Shown in pieces: positions 33,996 to 42,327 of a stretch of 64,000 bases of DNA. The first letter of the stretch is position 1, and each line of letters opens with the position of its first letter. This stretch comes from Vibrio sp. Isolate34 (lineage in GTDB: Bacteria > Pseudomonadota > Gammaproteobacteria > Enterobacterales > Vibrionaceae), in the NCBI RefSeq assembly GCF_022397915.1, contig NZ_JAKEUO010000007.1, positions 409 to 64,408 of the forward strand. Reading direction: 5' to 3'. The notes beneath the pieces are model-generated. The model saw nothing but the letters and a program-made list of their open reading frames with translations, was not told the DNA's origin and did no database searches. A program made the translations under genes and the position numbers.

Positions 33996-34434
33996 TGTCG
34001 AGACCTTTCATTAAGCTAATGGTGATTGTTTTTATAGTCCATTAGGTCTTACGTTGATTTCTGCATCGGTATCGTTTGCGCTATATAGGTACAGATAAAC
34101 GTTAATTGCGTTTTAAATATACTCTTACAGCGTCTAAGCGATCGTTGTAGGGTCAATGCAGCACGAATTGGTTCCCAAAAGTTCGGGTAAAAACAGCTCT
34201 TACAAATGTTAAAACTATCATTTGCGACAAGCTGAAGTAGCATCTCTTCATCTAACAAGTCGATAACATAGCTCCGATAAAATCAATTTTCAACAAAAAT
34301 TTCCAATAGGAAACAACTTTTCTCGTTTTGCTACAGGGAGCACGCTTTATTTCTGTGTGTGCTCTTTAATCAACAAAGCGCTTCATGCAACAATGAAATG
34401 AATAGACAGGAAGTAAGAAAATAATGAGGGACCT
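33996..34434. promoter_or_regulatory. Divergent control region between glyA and the HTH-cupin gene
   Basis: 440 bp without a credible gene. A PurR-like site on the minus strand (34066-34081, about 11 of 16 to ACGCAAACGTTTGCGT, good in one half) lies near glyA. The dyad TTTCC-N4-GGAAA (34300-34313) lies in the middle. A hairpin GAGCAC / GTGCTC followed by TTTAAT (34338-34367) lies in the leader of the regulator gene. No glycine riboswitch core (GCCGAAGG-type) was found on either strand. Confidence 0.5.
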
Positions 34435-35058
34435 ATGTCAGAAGACATTTATGATGAGTACCCATCTTTAACGTTGGCGAAAGAAACGTTAGACCAGAAT
34501 ATAGAGCCACTTAGGCTAGGCCAGCGCATTAAAGATATCCGCGGCAAGCTTGGGATCACGCTAGAAGAAGCAAGCCAAAGAACTGGCTTAGCGCGCTCTA
34601 CGCTCAGCAAAATCGAGAATGAGCAAATCTCGCCAACCTTTCAAGCTATGCAAAAATTAGCGATGGGTTTGCAAATTGATATGCCGCAACTCTTTGAACC
34701 ACCAAGAAAAAAAGTCGCAACAGGACGTCGTGACTTAACTAAAGCAGGCCAAGGTAAACCTCACCCAACACCGACTTATGAGCATGAACTGCTTGCGACT
34801 GAGCTTTCTAATAAGAAGATGATGCCATTCAAAAGCCGCGTAAGAGCGCGTACTTTTGAAGAATATAATGATTGGGTTCGTCACGATGGTGAAGAGTTCT
34901 TAATGATTATCTCCGGTGATGTGATGTTCTACTCAGAATTCTACGAACCTGTGCCTATGAGTGAAGGCGATAGCATGTATTACGATGCCAATATGGGCCA
35001 CATGTTGATTTCTACTAGTTCAGAAGATGCGCTGATTTTGTGGGTGACTGCAAAATAA
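34435..35058 (+). CDS. XRE-cupin transcriptional regulator of the gcv/glyA locus
   Basis: A 207-residue regulator. An XRE helix-turn-helix (about 28-84: LGQRIKDIRGKLGITLEEASQRTGLARSTLSKIENEQISPTF, split here by recognition and scaffold helices) is followed by a cupin-like sensor domain (about 115-205: GEEFLMIISGDVMFY, EGDSMYYDANMGH). The cupin probably binds a small ligand; glycine or serine is a guess. Its place between glyA and gcvT matches V. cholerae chromosome 2. It ends at a strong terminator. The three phased GTTTACT sites upstream of gcvT are candidate targets. Confidence 0.88.
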   Translation: MSEDIYDEYPSLTLAKETLDQNIEPLRLGQRIKDIRGKLGITLEEASQRTGLARSTLSKIENEQISPTFQAMQKLAMGLQIDMPQLFEPPRKKVATGRRDLTKAGQGKPHPTPTYEHELLATELSNKKMMPFKSRVRARTFEEYNDWVRHDGEEFLMIISGDVMFYSEFYEPVPMSEGDSMYYDANMGHMLISTSSEDALILWVTAK

Positions 35059-35087
35059 GTTAACAAAATTAGAATTTCTTATAGTGA

Positions 35088-35103
35088 ATGCAAACGTTTG
35101 CTT
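35088..35103 (+). promoter_or_regulatory. PurR-box-like palindrome upstream of gcvT
   Basis: ATGCAAACGTTTGCTT matches the PurR consensus ACGCAAACGTTTGCGT at 14 of 16 positions, including the whole GCAAACGTTTGC core. A second partial copy (AACGTTTGC) lies at 35112-35120. It is 30 bp after the regulator stop and about 400 bp before gcvT. Confidence 0.6.
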
Positions 35104-35126
35104 TTGTTTCTAACGTTTGCCAAATG

Positions 35127-35165
35127 ACGCGATATTGATGTGAAAATCATCAATATCGCGTTTTT
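35127..35165 (+). terminator. Terminator after the XRE-cupin gene
   Basis: A perfect 14-bp stem ACGCGATATTGATG / CATCAATATCGCGT with a 7-nt loop, followed by TTTT. It separates the regulator from gcvT, unless gcvT transcripts start upstream of it. Confidence 0.85.
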
Positions 35166-35254
35166 GTATGTATCGAATAATTGTTTTTAAATTGTTAAAT
35201 GTCACATTTTGAGCTGTTTTAATCTTGTTAAGGGTGTAAAACTGACTCAGGCTT

Positions 35255-35309
35255 GTTTACTATAGTGAACACGGTTTACTCATGTTGATTGAAGTTTACT
35301 GAAGTGAAT
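35255..35309 (+). promoter_or_regulatory. Three phased GTTTACT operator repeats upstream of gcvT
   Basis: GTTTACTATAGTGAAC (35255-35270) and GTTTACTGAAGTGAAT (35294-35309) are near-palindromes of the form GTTTACT-N2-AGTGAA(C/T). A lone GTTTACT (35274-35280) lies between. Starts are 19 and 20 bp apart, about two helical turns each. The cluster is about 200 bp upstream of gcvT. Confidence 0.6.
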
Positions 35310-35505
35310 TCTTAGAAAGTGAGTTGTAGAGCTTTTGTACAGCTATCTATTTTTATAACGCTAACTATATAAGCCTATATAAAAGACATCACTTTTTACT
35401 ATCTACTGTTTCTAATGCTGAGACCTAGTGTTAGAGGCGACTCTAAATAGAGATATAAGCGGCAGATTCGATTTGGAAAGCCTGCAACGCTTCATGGAGA
35501 ATAAA

Positions 35506-36639
35506 ATGACTCAAGAACACGCTAATCAAGACCTACTAAAAACACCACTGCACGCACTTCACGTTGAAGAAGGCGCAAAGATGGTTCCTTTCGCTGGCTA
35601 CGACATGCCAGTTCAGTACCCACTAGGTGTAAAGAAAGAGCACTTACACACTCGTGATGCTGCCGGTCTTTTTGATGTTTCTCACATGGGGCAACTTCGT
35701 CTACATGGTGCAAATGCAGCTGCTGTCCTAGAATCTTTGGTTCCTGTAGATATTATCGACCTTCCTTCTGGTAAGCAGCGCTACGCGTTCTTTACTAACG
35801 AGCAGGGCGGCATCATGGATGACCTGATGGTGGCTAACCTTGGCGATCACCTATTTGTTGTTGTGAACGCAGCTTGTAAGACACAAGATATCGATCACCT
35901 AACGGCACACCTCCCTGCAGACGTAGAAATGGAAGTGATTGATGACCGCGCTCTACTCGCACTTCAAGGCCCTAAAGCATCTGAAGTTCTAGCTCGTTTC
36001 CAACCAAGCGTTGCAGACATGCTGTTCATGGACGTTCAAAAAGTGGATATCGACGGTGTTGAATGCATCGTGAGCCGCAGTGGTTACACGGGGGAAGATG
36101 GTTACGAAATCTCAGTTCCTAACGATCACGCTGAAGCGCTAGCGCGTAAGCTAACTGCAGAAGCTGAAGTAGAATGGATTGGCCTTGGCGCACGTGATTC
36201 ACTTCGTCTTGAGTGTGGTCTATGTCTATATGGTCACGACTTAGATACAACAACGACTCCAGTAGAAGCAAGCCTTCTATGGGGCATTCAAAAAGTGCGT
36301 CGTACTGACGGTGAGCGTGCTGGCGGATTCCCAGGTGCTGATATCATCCTTGAGCAAATCGCGACTAAAGACGTTCAACGTAAGCGTGTTGGCCTAGTGG
36401 GTCAAACTAAAGCTCCTGTACGTGAAGGTGCTGAGCTGTTCGACGCTGAAGACAACAAGATTGGCGTTGTAACAAGTGGTACAGCGGGTCCTAACGCTGG
36501 CAAGCCTGTATCAATGGCTTACGTTCGTACTGATCTTGCGGCTATCGGCACTGAAGTATTCGCTGAAGTTCGTGGTAAGAAACTACCAATGACAGTAGAA
36601 AAAATGCCATTCGTACCTCAACGTTACTACCGTGGCTAA
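35506..36639 (+). CDS. gcvT: Aminomethyltransferase (glycine cleavage T protein)
   Basis: A 377-residue T-protein. It transfers the aminomethyl carbon from GcvH to tetrahydrofolate, giving methylene-THF and ammonia. MVPFAGYDMPVQYP, LFDVSHMGQLRL, SRSGYTGEDGYEISVP (folate site) and LGARDSLRLECGLCLYGHDL are family blocks. The ATG at 35506 (TGGAGA upstream) gives the normal length; the frame extends to 35428 without support. It is apart from gcvHP and on the other strand, with a leader of up to 400 bp bearing the GTTTACT and PurR-like sites. Confidence 0.97.
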   Translation: MTQEHANQDLLKTPLHALHVEEGAKMVPFAGYDMPVQYPLGVKKEHLHTRDAAGLFDVSHMGQLRLHGANAAAVLESLVPVDIIDLPSGKQRYAFFTNEQGGIMDDLMVANLGDHLFVVVNAACKTQDIDHLTAHLPADVEMEVIDDRALLALQGPKASEVLARFQPSVADMLFMDVQKVDIDGVECIVSRSGYTGEDGYEISVPNDHAEALARKLTAEAEVEWIGLGARDSLRLECGLCLYGHDLDTTTTPVEASLLWGIQKVRRTDGERAGGFPGADIILEQIATKDVQRKRVGLVGQTKAPVREGAELFDAEDNKIGVVTSGTAGPNAGKPVSMAYVRTDLAAIGTEVFAEVRGKKLPMTVEKMPFVPQRYYRG

Positions 36640-36670
36640 TCTCTTTTAAGAGAAAACACCAAGTATAACG

Positions 36671-36722
36671 AAAGCCTATTGTTGGCCTCTCTCTATCGAG
36701 GGAATCAACAGTAGGCTTTTTT
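36671..36722 (+). terminator. Terminator of gcvT
   Basis: AAAGCCTATTGTTG / CAACAGTAGGCTTT with one mismatch and a long loop, followed by TTTTG. Confidence 0.75.
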
Positions 36723-36903
36723 GTTTATTGGCGCGTGTTGATTCGGTAAGCGATCATCAAGAACTGTTACTTTGAAATTGGTTTATAAAATGAGATATGT
36801 GGCGATATCGTTACAAATACTTACTATAATCACGGTTGTGACGTGTTATGGTGGCGATACATCATTTTTGTAAATAAGTAGTAGGGGTTACAAGGAGTTA
36901 ACT

Positions 36904-37965
36904 ATGAACGTAAACCATACAATGAGTCCGGTTCGTAAAGCCGTTTTAGGGCTTTTAGCCCCATTGATTTATACATCAAGTGTTATGGCGACGGAAAACA
37001 CGGTCGAAAGTACTCCTGATGTGGGTGTAACACCTTATATTGTGAATGGTAATGACGCGACAGTCGCTGAGTTTCCTTCAATGGCGAGTTTGTTCATTGA
37101 TAGAATTGACTATGATGGTGTCTATTCAACAGGCCCATACTGTGGTGCGACAATTTTAGATAACTATCATGTACTGACCGCTGCACACTGCATCTATGAT
37201 GATCAGGATGTTCAACTTTTCACGGTAGTCGTTCCCCAATTGGAAGATACTTCTCTATTCCCTAACGGTAGCATCCAGAAAGTACGAGTATCTGACGTTT
37301 TTTATCGAACGGATTATTCAGATAGTACCGATCAACTATTAAGAAATGATATTGCAATTTTAAAGTTAGAAGCTTCTCTTAACCTTCAATCTTCAGCTGA
37401 AACTATTATCCCTCAATTTGATACATACCTTAATGCTGCGAATGGTTTCGTTGCAGTTGGCCATGGTGACATCGAGACTGATGTTGATGGTACGACATTG
37501 CTACAACAAGTTGACCTGACATATGTTGATACTCCTAATTGTAAAGCTGTTTTCGGTCCGTTAGTCACTGATAAACAAATTTGTTTCAACGGTAAGGGAC
37601 CGAATAGTGGCTTATACGGTGGTACATGCCAAGGCGATTCTGGTGGTCCGGTGTTTTGGGAAAATGACGCGACTTACGAGCAGGTTGGTATAACTAGTTT
37701 TGGGCCTAGAGTTTGTGGGGACGACATCGGAGTAACATCTGTATTTACAGAGATATATGATTATAAAGATTGGATTACTGATGTAACTAACGGGGTAATT
37801 GATAGCACGGAAACTGTCCAGTTTACCGCGACAGAGGCAAAACGAGTTGCTGTTGCTGGTACAAGTGTGTCAACTGGTTCTGGTAGCAGTGGCGGTAGTG
37901 TTTCGTTTGGTTTGTTAGGTATGCTGATGTTGATTGCTGGCGTTAGAAAAGCAGTTAAACGTTAG
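36904..37965 (+). CDS. Secreted trypsin-like serine protease with GlyGly-CTERM tail
   Basis: A 353-residue S1-family protease. A signal peptide (about 1-29) and a short propeptide are followed by YIVNGNDATVAEFP (activation site), His95 in LTAAHC, Asp149 in RNDIAIL and Ser246 in GDSGGPV: a full catalytic triad. The C-terminus (about 322-353) has a Gly/Ser-rich stretch, a hydrophobic helix (FGLLGMLMLIAG) and basic residues (VRKAVKR). This is a GlyGly-CTERM signal processed by rhombosortase, as in the V. cholerae Ves proteases secreted by type II secretion. Asp in CGDD-type positions suggests trypsin-like specificity only weakly. AAGGAG precedes the start. Confidence 0.9.
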   Translation: MNVNHTMSPVRKAVLGLLAPLIYTSSVMATENTVESTPDVGVTPYIVNGNDATVAEFPSMASLFIDRIDYDGVYSTGPYCGATILDNYHVLTAAHCIYDDQDVQLFTVVVPQLEDTSLFPNGSIQKVRVSDVFYRTDYSDSTDQLLRNDIAILKLEASLNLQSSAETIIPQFDTYLNAANGFVAVGHGDIETDVDGTTLLQQVDLTYVDTPNCKAVFGPLVTDKQICFNGKGPNSGLYGGTCQGDSGGPVFWENDATYEQVGITSFGPRVCGDDIGVTSVFTEIYDYKDWITDVTNGVIDSTETVQFTATEAKRVAVAGTSVSTGSGSSGGSVSFGLLGMLMLIAGVRKAVKR

Positions 37966-37983
37966 ATATTCAATGCTTTGAAG

Positions 37984-38017
37984 AAGTCGACGCTTTATCT
38001 AACGATAGCGTCGACTT
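37984..38017 (+). terminator. Terminator of the protease gene
   Basis: AAGTCGACGCT / AGCGTCGACTT, a perfect 11-bp stem with a 12-nt loop, followed by TGTACTTTT. Confidence 0.7.
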
Positions 38018-38030
38018 TGTACTTTTGGAG

Positions 38031-38062
38031 GTTTGTAGGTTTGTAGGTTTACAGGTTTACAG
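38031..38062. repeat. Octamer tandem repeat (GTTTGTAG x2, GTTTACAG x2)
   Basis: Four 8-bp units in a row: two GTTTGTAG and two GTTTACAG. It lies between the protease terminator and the end of the next gene on the minus strand. Confidence 0.85.
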
Positions 38063-38082
38063 TTGGCTAGTTGCTTGTCGAA

Positions 38083-38409
38083 CTAGTTACTCAGCTCGAT
38101 AACCGCTTTACGGCTGTATCTTTCTATAATCTCATCCATCTCTGTTATCGCAGCATTGATGCTTTTAATCCCACCTTGCGCTACACCTTTTTCATTTTCG
38201 TTCAATGCAGAAAAAGCCTGTTTTAATTCCTTACCTTCCAACATGTTCCCGTGCAGCAACACTTCTTTGTAGGTGAGTAGCCTATGCTGTACCGCGATGA
38301 TTTGACTGCGGGTATTCTCTGATTCTAAAGCGTGCTTTATGCAAGGAAATGCCAATGTATAGCGATTCGCAATTTCCAATTTGACGTCTTTCTTATTCGC
38401 AATATGCAA
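38083..38409 (-). CDS. Hypothetical helical protein, start uncertain
   Basis: A 108-codon open frame with no ATG until residue 56; it would start with TTG at 38409, just after in-frame stops. The product looks helical and charged (SALNENEKGVAQGGIKSINAAITEMDEIIERYSRK) with no signal peptide. It is divergent from the XRE gene at 38611. It may be a true small gene with a rare start or a decayed one. I recognise no family. Confidence 0.4.
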   Translation of the reverse strand: MHIANKKDVKLEIANRYTLAFPCIKHALESENTRSQIIAVQHRLLTYKEVLLHGNMLEGKELKQAFSALNENEKGVAQGGIKSINAAITEMDEIIERYSRKAVIELSN

Positions 38410-38610
38410 TTTCTATTATTTCCCAACACTTGAGTCTTCAAGTTTTCTAGCCTTTACGCTCACGACCGATCAAAGCGTGAAAGTTTATGATACGTAACGT
38501 TTTTTAATAATTGGATAATATGCCTTTGATGGCGTATGTAAACCGCTGCGAGTCAATATGGTCTGCTTCTTGCTGAAATTAGGTCATAACTGTCTAATGA
38601 GGAAAAGCTA

Positions 38611-38928
38611 ATGTCACAAGAGCCCATAGTCATGGCGCTGATTGAGCGCAGAAAGCAAGCTAATTTGTCGCAAGAAAAACTAGCCTCAAGTGCAGGAATG
38701 AGCTTAAAGACTTATCAGCGTATCGAGCGTGGAGAAGCGGACATTAAGATGTCTCAGTATCGTTCAATCACCAGAACCTTAAAGGTGACGGATTTGGATG
38801 TGGTTCTTGATATTGTGGGTGCATCACAAGCAACAGCGGAAGACGTTGCAGCGGTCAGTCGCTTACTGACCAGCGAAGAGCGAATGTTGTTGATCAAACT
38901 GATTTTGTCGGTCAAAAAGAAGCAGTAA
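38611..38928 (+). CDS. Small XRE-family DNA-binding protein
   Basis: A 105-residue protein with an N-terminal helix-turn-helix (ALIERRKQANLSQEKLASSAG, MSLKTYQRIERGEADI) and a helical C-terminal part (TAEDVAAVSRLLTSEERMLLI). It is a Cro/CI-type regulator with no sensor domain. GAGGAAAAG lies 3-11 nt before the ATG. The divergent hypothetical gene at 38083 is a possible partner, but no toxin features are seen there. Confidence 0.82.
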   Translation: MSQEPIVMALIERRKQANLSQEKLASSAGMSLKTYQRIERGEADIKMSQYRSITRTLKVTDLDVVLDIVGASQATAEDVAAVSRLLTSEERMLLIKLILSVKKKQ

Positions 38929-39021
38929 ACTTACTTTCAAATAAACAGCGTAATGGATCTATTCGTTAGTCAAATTGACAGGTCTTTCTACAGTAATGTG
39001 GTTACTGAGCGCATGAAGCCA

Positions 39022-39432
39022 TCAGTTCACTCTTCCACGTAGCTGTTTGGTAGTACTTCTTTGTTTTTTACTTTCTAAACGTCTTTTCTGAGAGCCACGT
39101 GTTGGCTTTGTAGCTCTTCTTACTTTTTGAACCTTTGTCGCTTCCAAGATCAATTCTTTCAAGCGCACTAAAGCATCGTCTCGGTTTTGTTCCTGAGTTC
39201 TATATTGTTGCGCCTTAATGATAATCACACCGTCTTTGGTGATGCGGCTATCTTTGTGTGCGAGGAGCTTTTCTTTATAGAAATCAGGTAGGGTGGAGTG
39301 CTTGATATCAAAACGTAAATGTATCGCGCTCGATACTTTATTGACGTTTTGCCCGCCAGCTCCTTGTGCTCTGATCGCGGTTAACTGAAGTTCCCAGTCT
39401 TGAATCGAAACAGAGTTAGATATTTGTAACAT
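39022..39432 (-). CDS. arfB: Alternative ribosome-rescue factor / peptidyl-tRNA hydrolase ArfB
   Basis: A 136-residue class I release-factor-like protein that frees stalled ribosomes. The catalytic GGQ motif is in [23 protein letters not shown]. The C-terminal tail is strongly basic ([20 protein letters not shown]), as in E. coli YaeJ (ArfB), where the tail enters the empty mRNA channel. The ATG at 39432 (MLQISNSV) is chosen for family length and GGAAG upstream; the frame extends to 39465. It is divergent from the phosphatase gene. Confidence 0.93.
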   Translation of the reverse strand: MLQISNSVSIQDWELQLTAIRAQGAGGQNVNKVSSAIHLRFDIKHSTLPDFYKEKLLAHKDSRITKDGVIIIKAQQYRTQEQNRDDALVRLKELILEATKVQKVRRATKPTRGSQKRRLESKKQRSTTKQLRGRVN

Positions 39433-39519
39433 AAACTTCCATTTTGAACAGTAATATGGGGTCATGATACTGAATATTGGTTATGGTATCAGTAACTTTC
39501 TTAAAGAGTGGTAGTAGTG

Positions 39520-40125
39520 ATGAAAATAGATTTAACGGCGTATGAAGGATTAATCTTTGATATGGACGGTACGTTGATCGATACAATGCCTGCTCATGTG
39601 AAAGCATGGCAGCAAACAGCAGAAGAATTTGGTTTTCATTTTGAAGCGTCTTGGTTGCACAGTTTAGGCGGTATGCCGAGTTATAAGATAGCGGGTGAAG
39701 TGAACAACAAGTACGGTTTGTCGCTCGACCCACAAGCGGTTTCCACGTTCAAGATGGCATCGTTTGCTGGCATTGAAGACAAAGGTGACGTTATCCCTTG
39801 TACGTATTCTCTGTTGTTAGAACATCTCGGTAATAAGAAGATCGCAGTCGGGACGGGGAGCCAGCGTAAAAGCGCAGAACAACTATTAGATAAAACGGAC
39901 ATTCTAAACAAGCTTGATATCTTAGTGACGGCGACCGATGTGAAGAATCACAAGCCTAATCCTGACACTTTCTTAGACGCGTGTTTCGGTATGGGATTAC
40001 AACCCAAGCAGTGTGTCGTGTTCGAAGATACGGACCTTGGTAAACAAGCTGCTCACGCTGCTCAGATGGATTGCATTCTAGTGGTTGAAGGGAATAAGTT
40101 AGAGTTTCACCCTGCGCCAAACTGA
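39520..40125 (+). CDS. yqaB: HAD-superfamily sugar phosphatase, YqaB-like
   Basis: A 201-residue HAD hydrolase. Motif I is LIFDMDGTLIDTMPAH (nucleophile and acid Asp), motif II VGTGS, motif III Lys in VKNHKPNPDTF, and motif IV VFEDTDLG. It matches E. coli YqaB (fructose-1-phosphate phosphatase) closely, including HKAW/HVKAW after motif I. The exact substrate here is inferred from family. The ATG at 39520 is preferred over a GTG at 39508. Confidence 0.85.
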   Translation: MKIDLTAYEGLIFDMDGTLIDTMPAHVKAWQQTAEEFGFHFEASWLHSLGGMPSYKIAGEVNNKYGLSLDPQAVSTFKMASFAGIEDKGDVIPCTYSLLLEHLGNKKIAVGTGSQRKSAEQLLDKTDILNKLDILVTATDVKNHKPNPDTFLDACFGMGLQPKQCVVFEDTDLGKQAAHAAQMDCILVVEGNKLEFHPAPN

Positions 40126-40167
40126 TAGTTATTGAACCAAGAAGGTTGCCTAGCTGACGCTTTGGAG

Positions 40168-42072
40168 CTAGGCGATTTCACTCATCTCTGTGTCTAAGAA
40201 CAAACATACGCTATCACGGCCCGCGGCTTTCGCTTCATATAGCGCCAAGTCGGCACATTTATAGTTGAGAGCCGGATCGCTCGTTAGGTTGGTGATACCG
40301 GCACTGACGGTAACAACACTGTCTAGCTCAAGGCTAACCGCAATTCGTAGTCTATTAAGTACATAGTCAGCTTCTTCTGTTGTGGTGTGGGGCAGAATAA
40401 CCCCAAACTCTTCACCGCCAATACGCGCAACGAAGTCAGTTTCACGACACTCACGTTGCAATACTTGCGCAACGGTCTGAATCACTCGATCGCCATAGTC
40501 ATGACCAAATCTATCGTTAATGCGTTTGAAGTGGTCGATATCTAAAATAGCCAAACAAGATTGTTCACGGGTAGGGTAACGGTTTACACGAGAACACTCG
40601 TCGCGCAGTTCAAGGTCGAACTTACGTCGGTTCCAACAGCCAGCTAATGCGTCTTTTTCACTAAGGTTTCTCAGCTTATTCTCAAGTTCTTTGTGTTTGC
40701 TGATATCCACAAATGATGCGACATAAAATTGAATTACACCTTTTGAGTCTTTAATGGTTTGGATTCGGAGTATTTCCGTAATCAATGAGCCGTCTTTGCG
40801 TCGGTTGACGACTTCGCCTTCCCATACTCCGGTCTTAGTAATAATGCTCCACATTTTAATGTAGAACTCTTGATTGTAGCGACCAGAGGCAAACATAGAA
40901 GGCTGCCGACCTTTTACATCTTCCAAGCTGTAACCACTTACGCGGGTAAATTCTTGGTTTACCTTGATGATGCGGTTGTTTCTGTCAGTGATAACAAGGG
41001 CAGACATGCCGTTCATTGCCGCTGTTGCTAACTGACTCTCAATGCTGTTCTTCTTGTGGTTTTGATTCCATAGTACAAAGCCTGCCGAAATCAGCGAGAT
41101 TAAAATCGTTAGGGTCACTATCTGTACAAAGATCGAGTGGTTTTCACGCTGGTATTGGCTATTAAATTGTTGGTTTTCAACATGAAGAACCATGTAGATA
41201 GGGCCTTCGAACTGTTTTATCTTGGGGCTGATATCGGAATGGAAATACCAGTTCTCGCCATCAAAATAGCTAGAGGATGTGTTGTTTTGAATCGATGTCC
41301 AAAGCTCTGGGTATAACTTTGCGTAAGTTTGTTCTGAACGTGACTCAATCACATGCCCGAAAGACTCAGTAGGCTCCGGTCCCATAATGATATGTCCGGT
41401 TTTGTTGAGAATAATCGGAACAGCAGACGATGCGCCAATTTGATAATGAAGGCGCTTATAGATCTCAAGCATGTTTAGGTTTGCGATGAAGTAACCAATG
41501 ATGCGGTTGTTTTCAGCGACTGGCGTCATAATGCGAAGCGCTGGAATTAAAGGGCGAACGATCTCTCCATTTTCAACTTCTAAGTCAATGCCGCGAGAGC
41601 TCACCTCACCAATCTTTAATTCTTGTAGCGCCTTGTAATAATCACGAGAGGATTTGTCCTGCAGTTCGTTGTCGGGAACCACGATTGCTTGTCCGTCCTT
41701 GTAGTTAACACGGAATACTTCGTTACCTTCTAGATCTAAGTAGCGCAGCTGAGAATAGTATTTTTGACCACGCACCAACATAACCCAGAGATCTTGCAGT
41801 GTTTCTTTATGAATGGTTGACGGATCGTTGACTGCGCGGAGTAAGGTTTGCGAATCTGCAATAGCAGGAACTGAGTTTGAGATTTGCTCAACGATCACAG
41901 AGAGCTCGTGAAAGCTGTATTCGATTTGGTTTTGGCTCGACTGTTTGATATTTAGTGTGTGCTGAGCTTCAACTCTGTCAAATTCAGAGTTGATATAGAG
42001 AGCAGGGACTAATCCTAGGGCAAAAATGGTGCACAGAAATTGGCTGACTAGTTTCTTTATACTCGTATTCAT
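40168..42072 (-). CDS. Membrane-bound diguanylate cyclase with Cache and PAS domains
   Basis: A 634-residue protein. TM1 (about 10-30), a large periplasmic dCache-like sensor (about 35-305), TM2 (about 315-335), a cytoplasmic PAS domain (about 345-460) and a GGDEF domain (about 470-625) follow in order. The active-site signature is GGEEF (about 552-556), and RETD upstream is an intact inhibitory I-site, so it should make c-di-GMP with product feedback. A GAGGA Shine-Dalgarno precedes the ATG at 42072. It is convergent with yqaB and has no visible partner. Confidence 0.93.
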   Translation of the reverse strand: MNTSIKKLVSQFLCTIFALGLVPALYINSEFDRVEAQHTLNIKQSSQNQIEYSFHELSVIVEQISNSVPAIADSQTLLRAVNDPSTIHKETLQDLWVMLVRGQKYYSQLRYLDLEGNEVFRVNYKDGQAIVVPDNELQDKSSRDYYKALQELKIGEVSSRGIDLEVENGEIVRPLIPALRIMTPVAENNRIIGYFIANLNMLEIYKRLHYQIGASSAVPIILNKTGHIIMGPEPTESFGHVIESRSEQTYAKLYPELWTSIQNNTSSSYFDGENWYFHSDISPKIKQFEGPIYMVLHVENQQFNSQYQRENHSIFVQIVTLTILISLISAGFVLWNQNHKKNSIESQLATAAMNGMSALVITDRNNRIIKVNQEFTRVSGYSLEDVKGRQPSMFASGRYNQEFYIKMWSIITKTGVWEGEVVNRRKDGSLITEILRIQTIKDSKGVIQFYVASFVDISKHKELENKLRNLSEKDALAGCWNRRKFDLELRDECSRVNRYPTREQSCLAILDIDHFKRINDRFGHDYGDRVIQTVAQVLQRECRETDFVARIGGEEFGVILPHTTTEEADYVLNRLRIAVSLELDSVVTVSAGITNLTSDPALNYKCADLALYEAKAAGRDSVCLFLDTEMSEIA

Positions 42073-42244
42073 CACTGTCCTCAAAGAATCAGCGCAATAC
42101 TATATATTTTATGGGTTTTTTAATGTGATCTTGACCCAGAAGTTAGAGCAAGGGTTGCATATTACTATGGTTTTAGTGCAACTTTTTGCAAATCAACTTG
42201 CATGTTGAGCAATCAATAATAGAGCTTAACCACTCATTAGATGT

Positions 42245-42281
42245 CTGTTCGCGAGCATCAATCAGCGTGTCACGCGAACAG
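42245..42281. repeat. 9-bp inverted repeat CTGTTCGCG / CGCGAACAG
   Basis: A perfect inverted repeat with a 19-bp spacer between the cyclase start and the fhs stop. It lacks a T-run on either side, so it is a poor terminator. It could be an operator or part of the fhs 3' end. Confidence 0.5.
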
Positions 42282-42327
42282 GTTATCTGGCATAAGCTGA
42301 ATTATTTTCGCCAACGCGTTGTAATAA

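Noticed and set aside
34049..34258. 69-codon minus-strand ORF upstream of glyA
   Set aside because: No Shine-Dalgarno or domain, and it covers the glyA control region. Most likely chance.
33996..35505. Glycine riboswitch expected near gcvT or glyA
   Set aside because: I searched both strands for the conserved GCCGAAGG-type core and tandem aptamer layout. None is present; the control signals seen are protein-type dyads.
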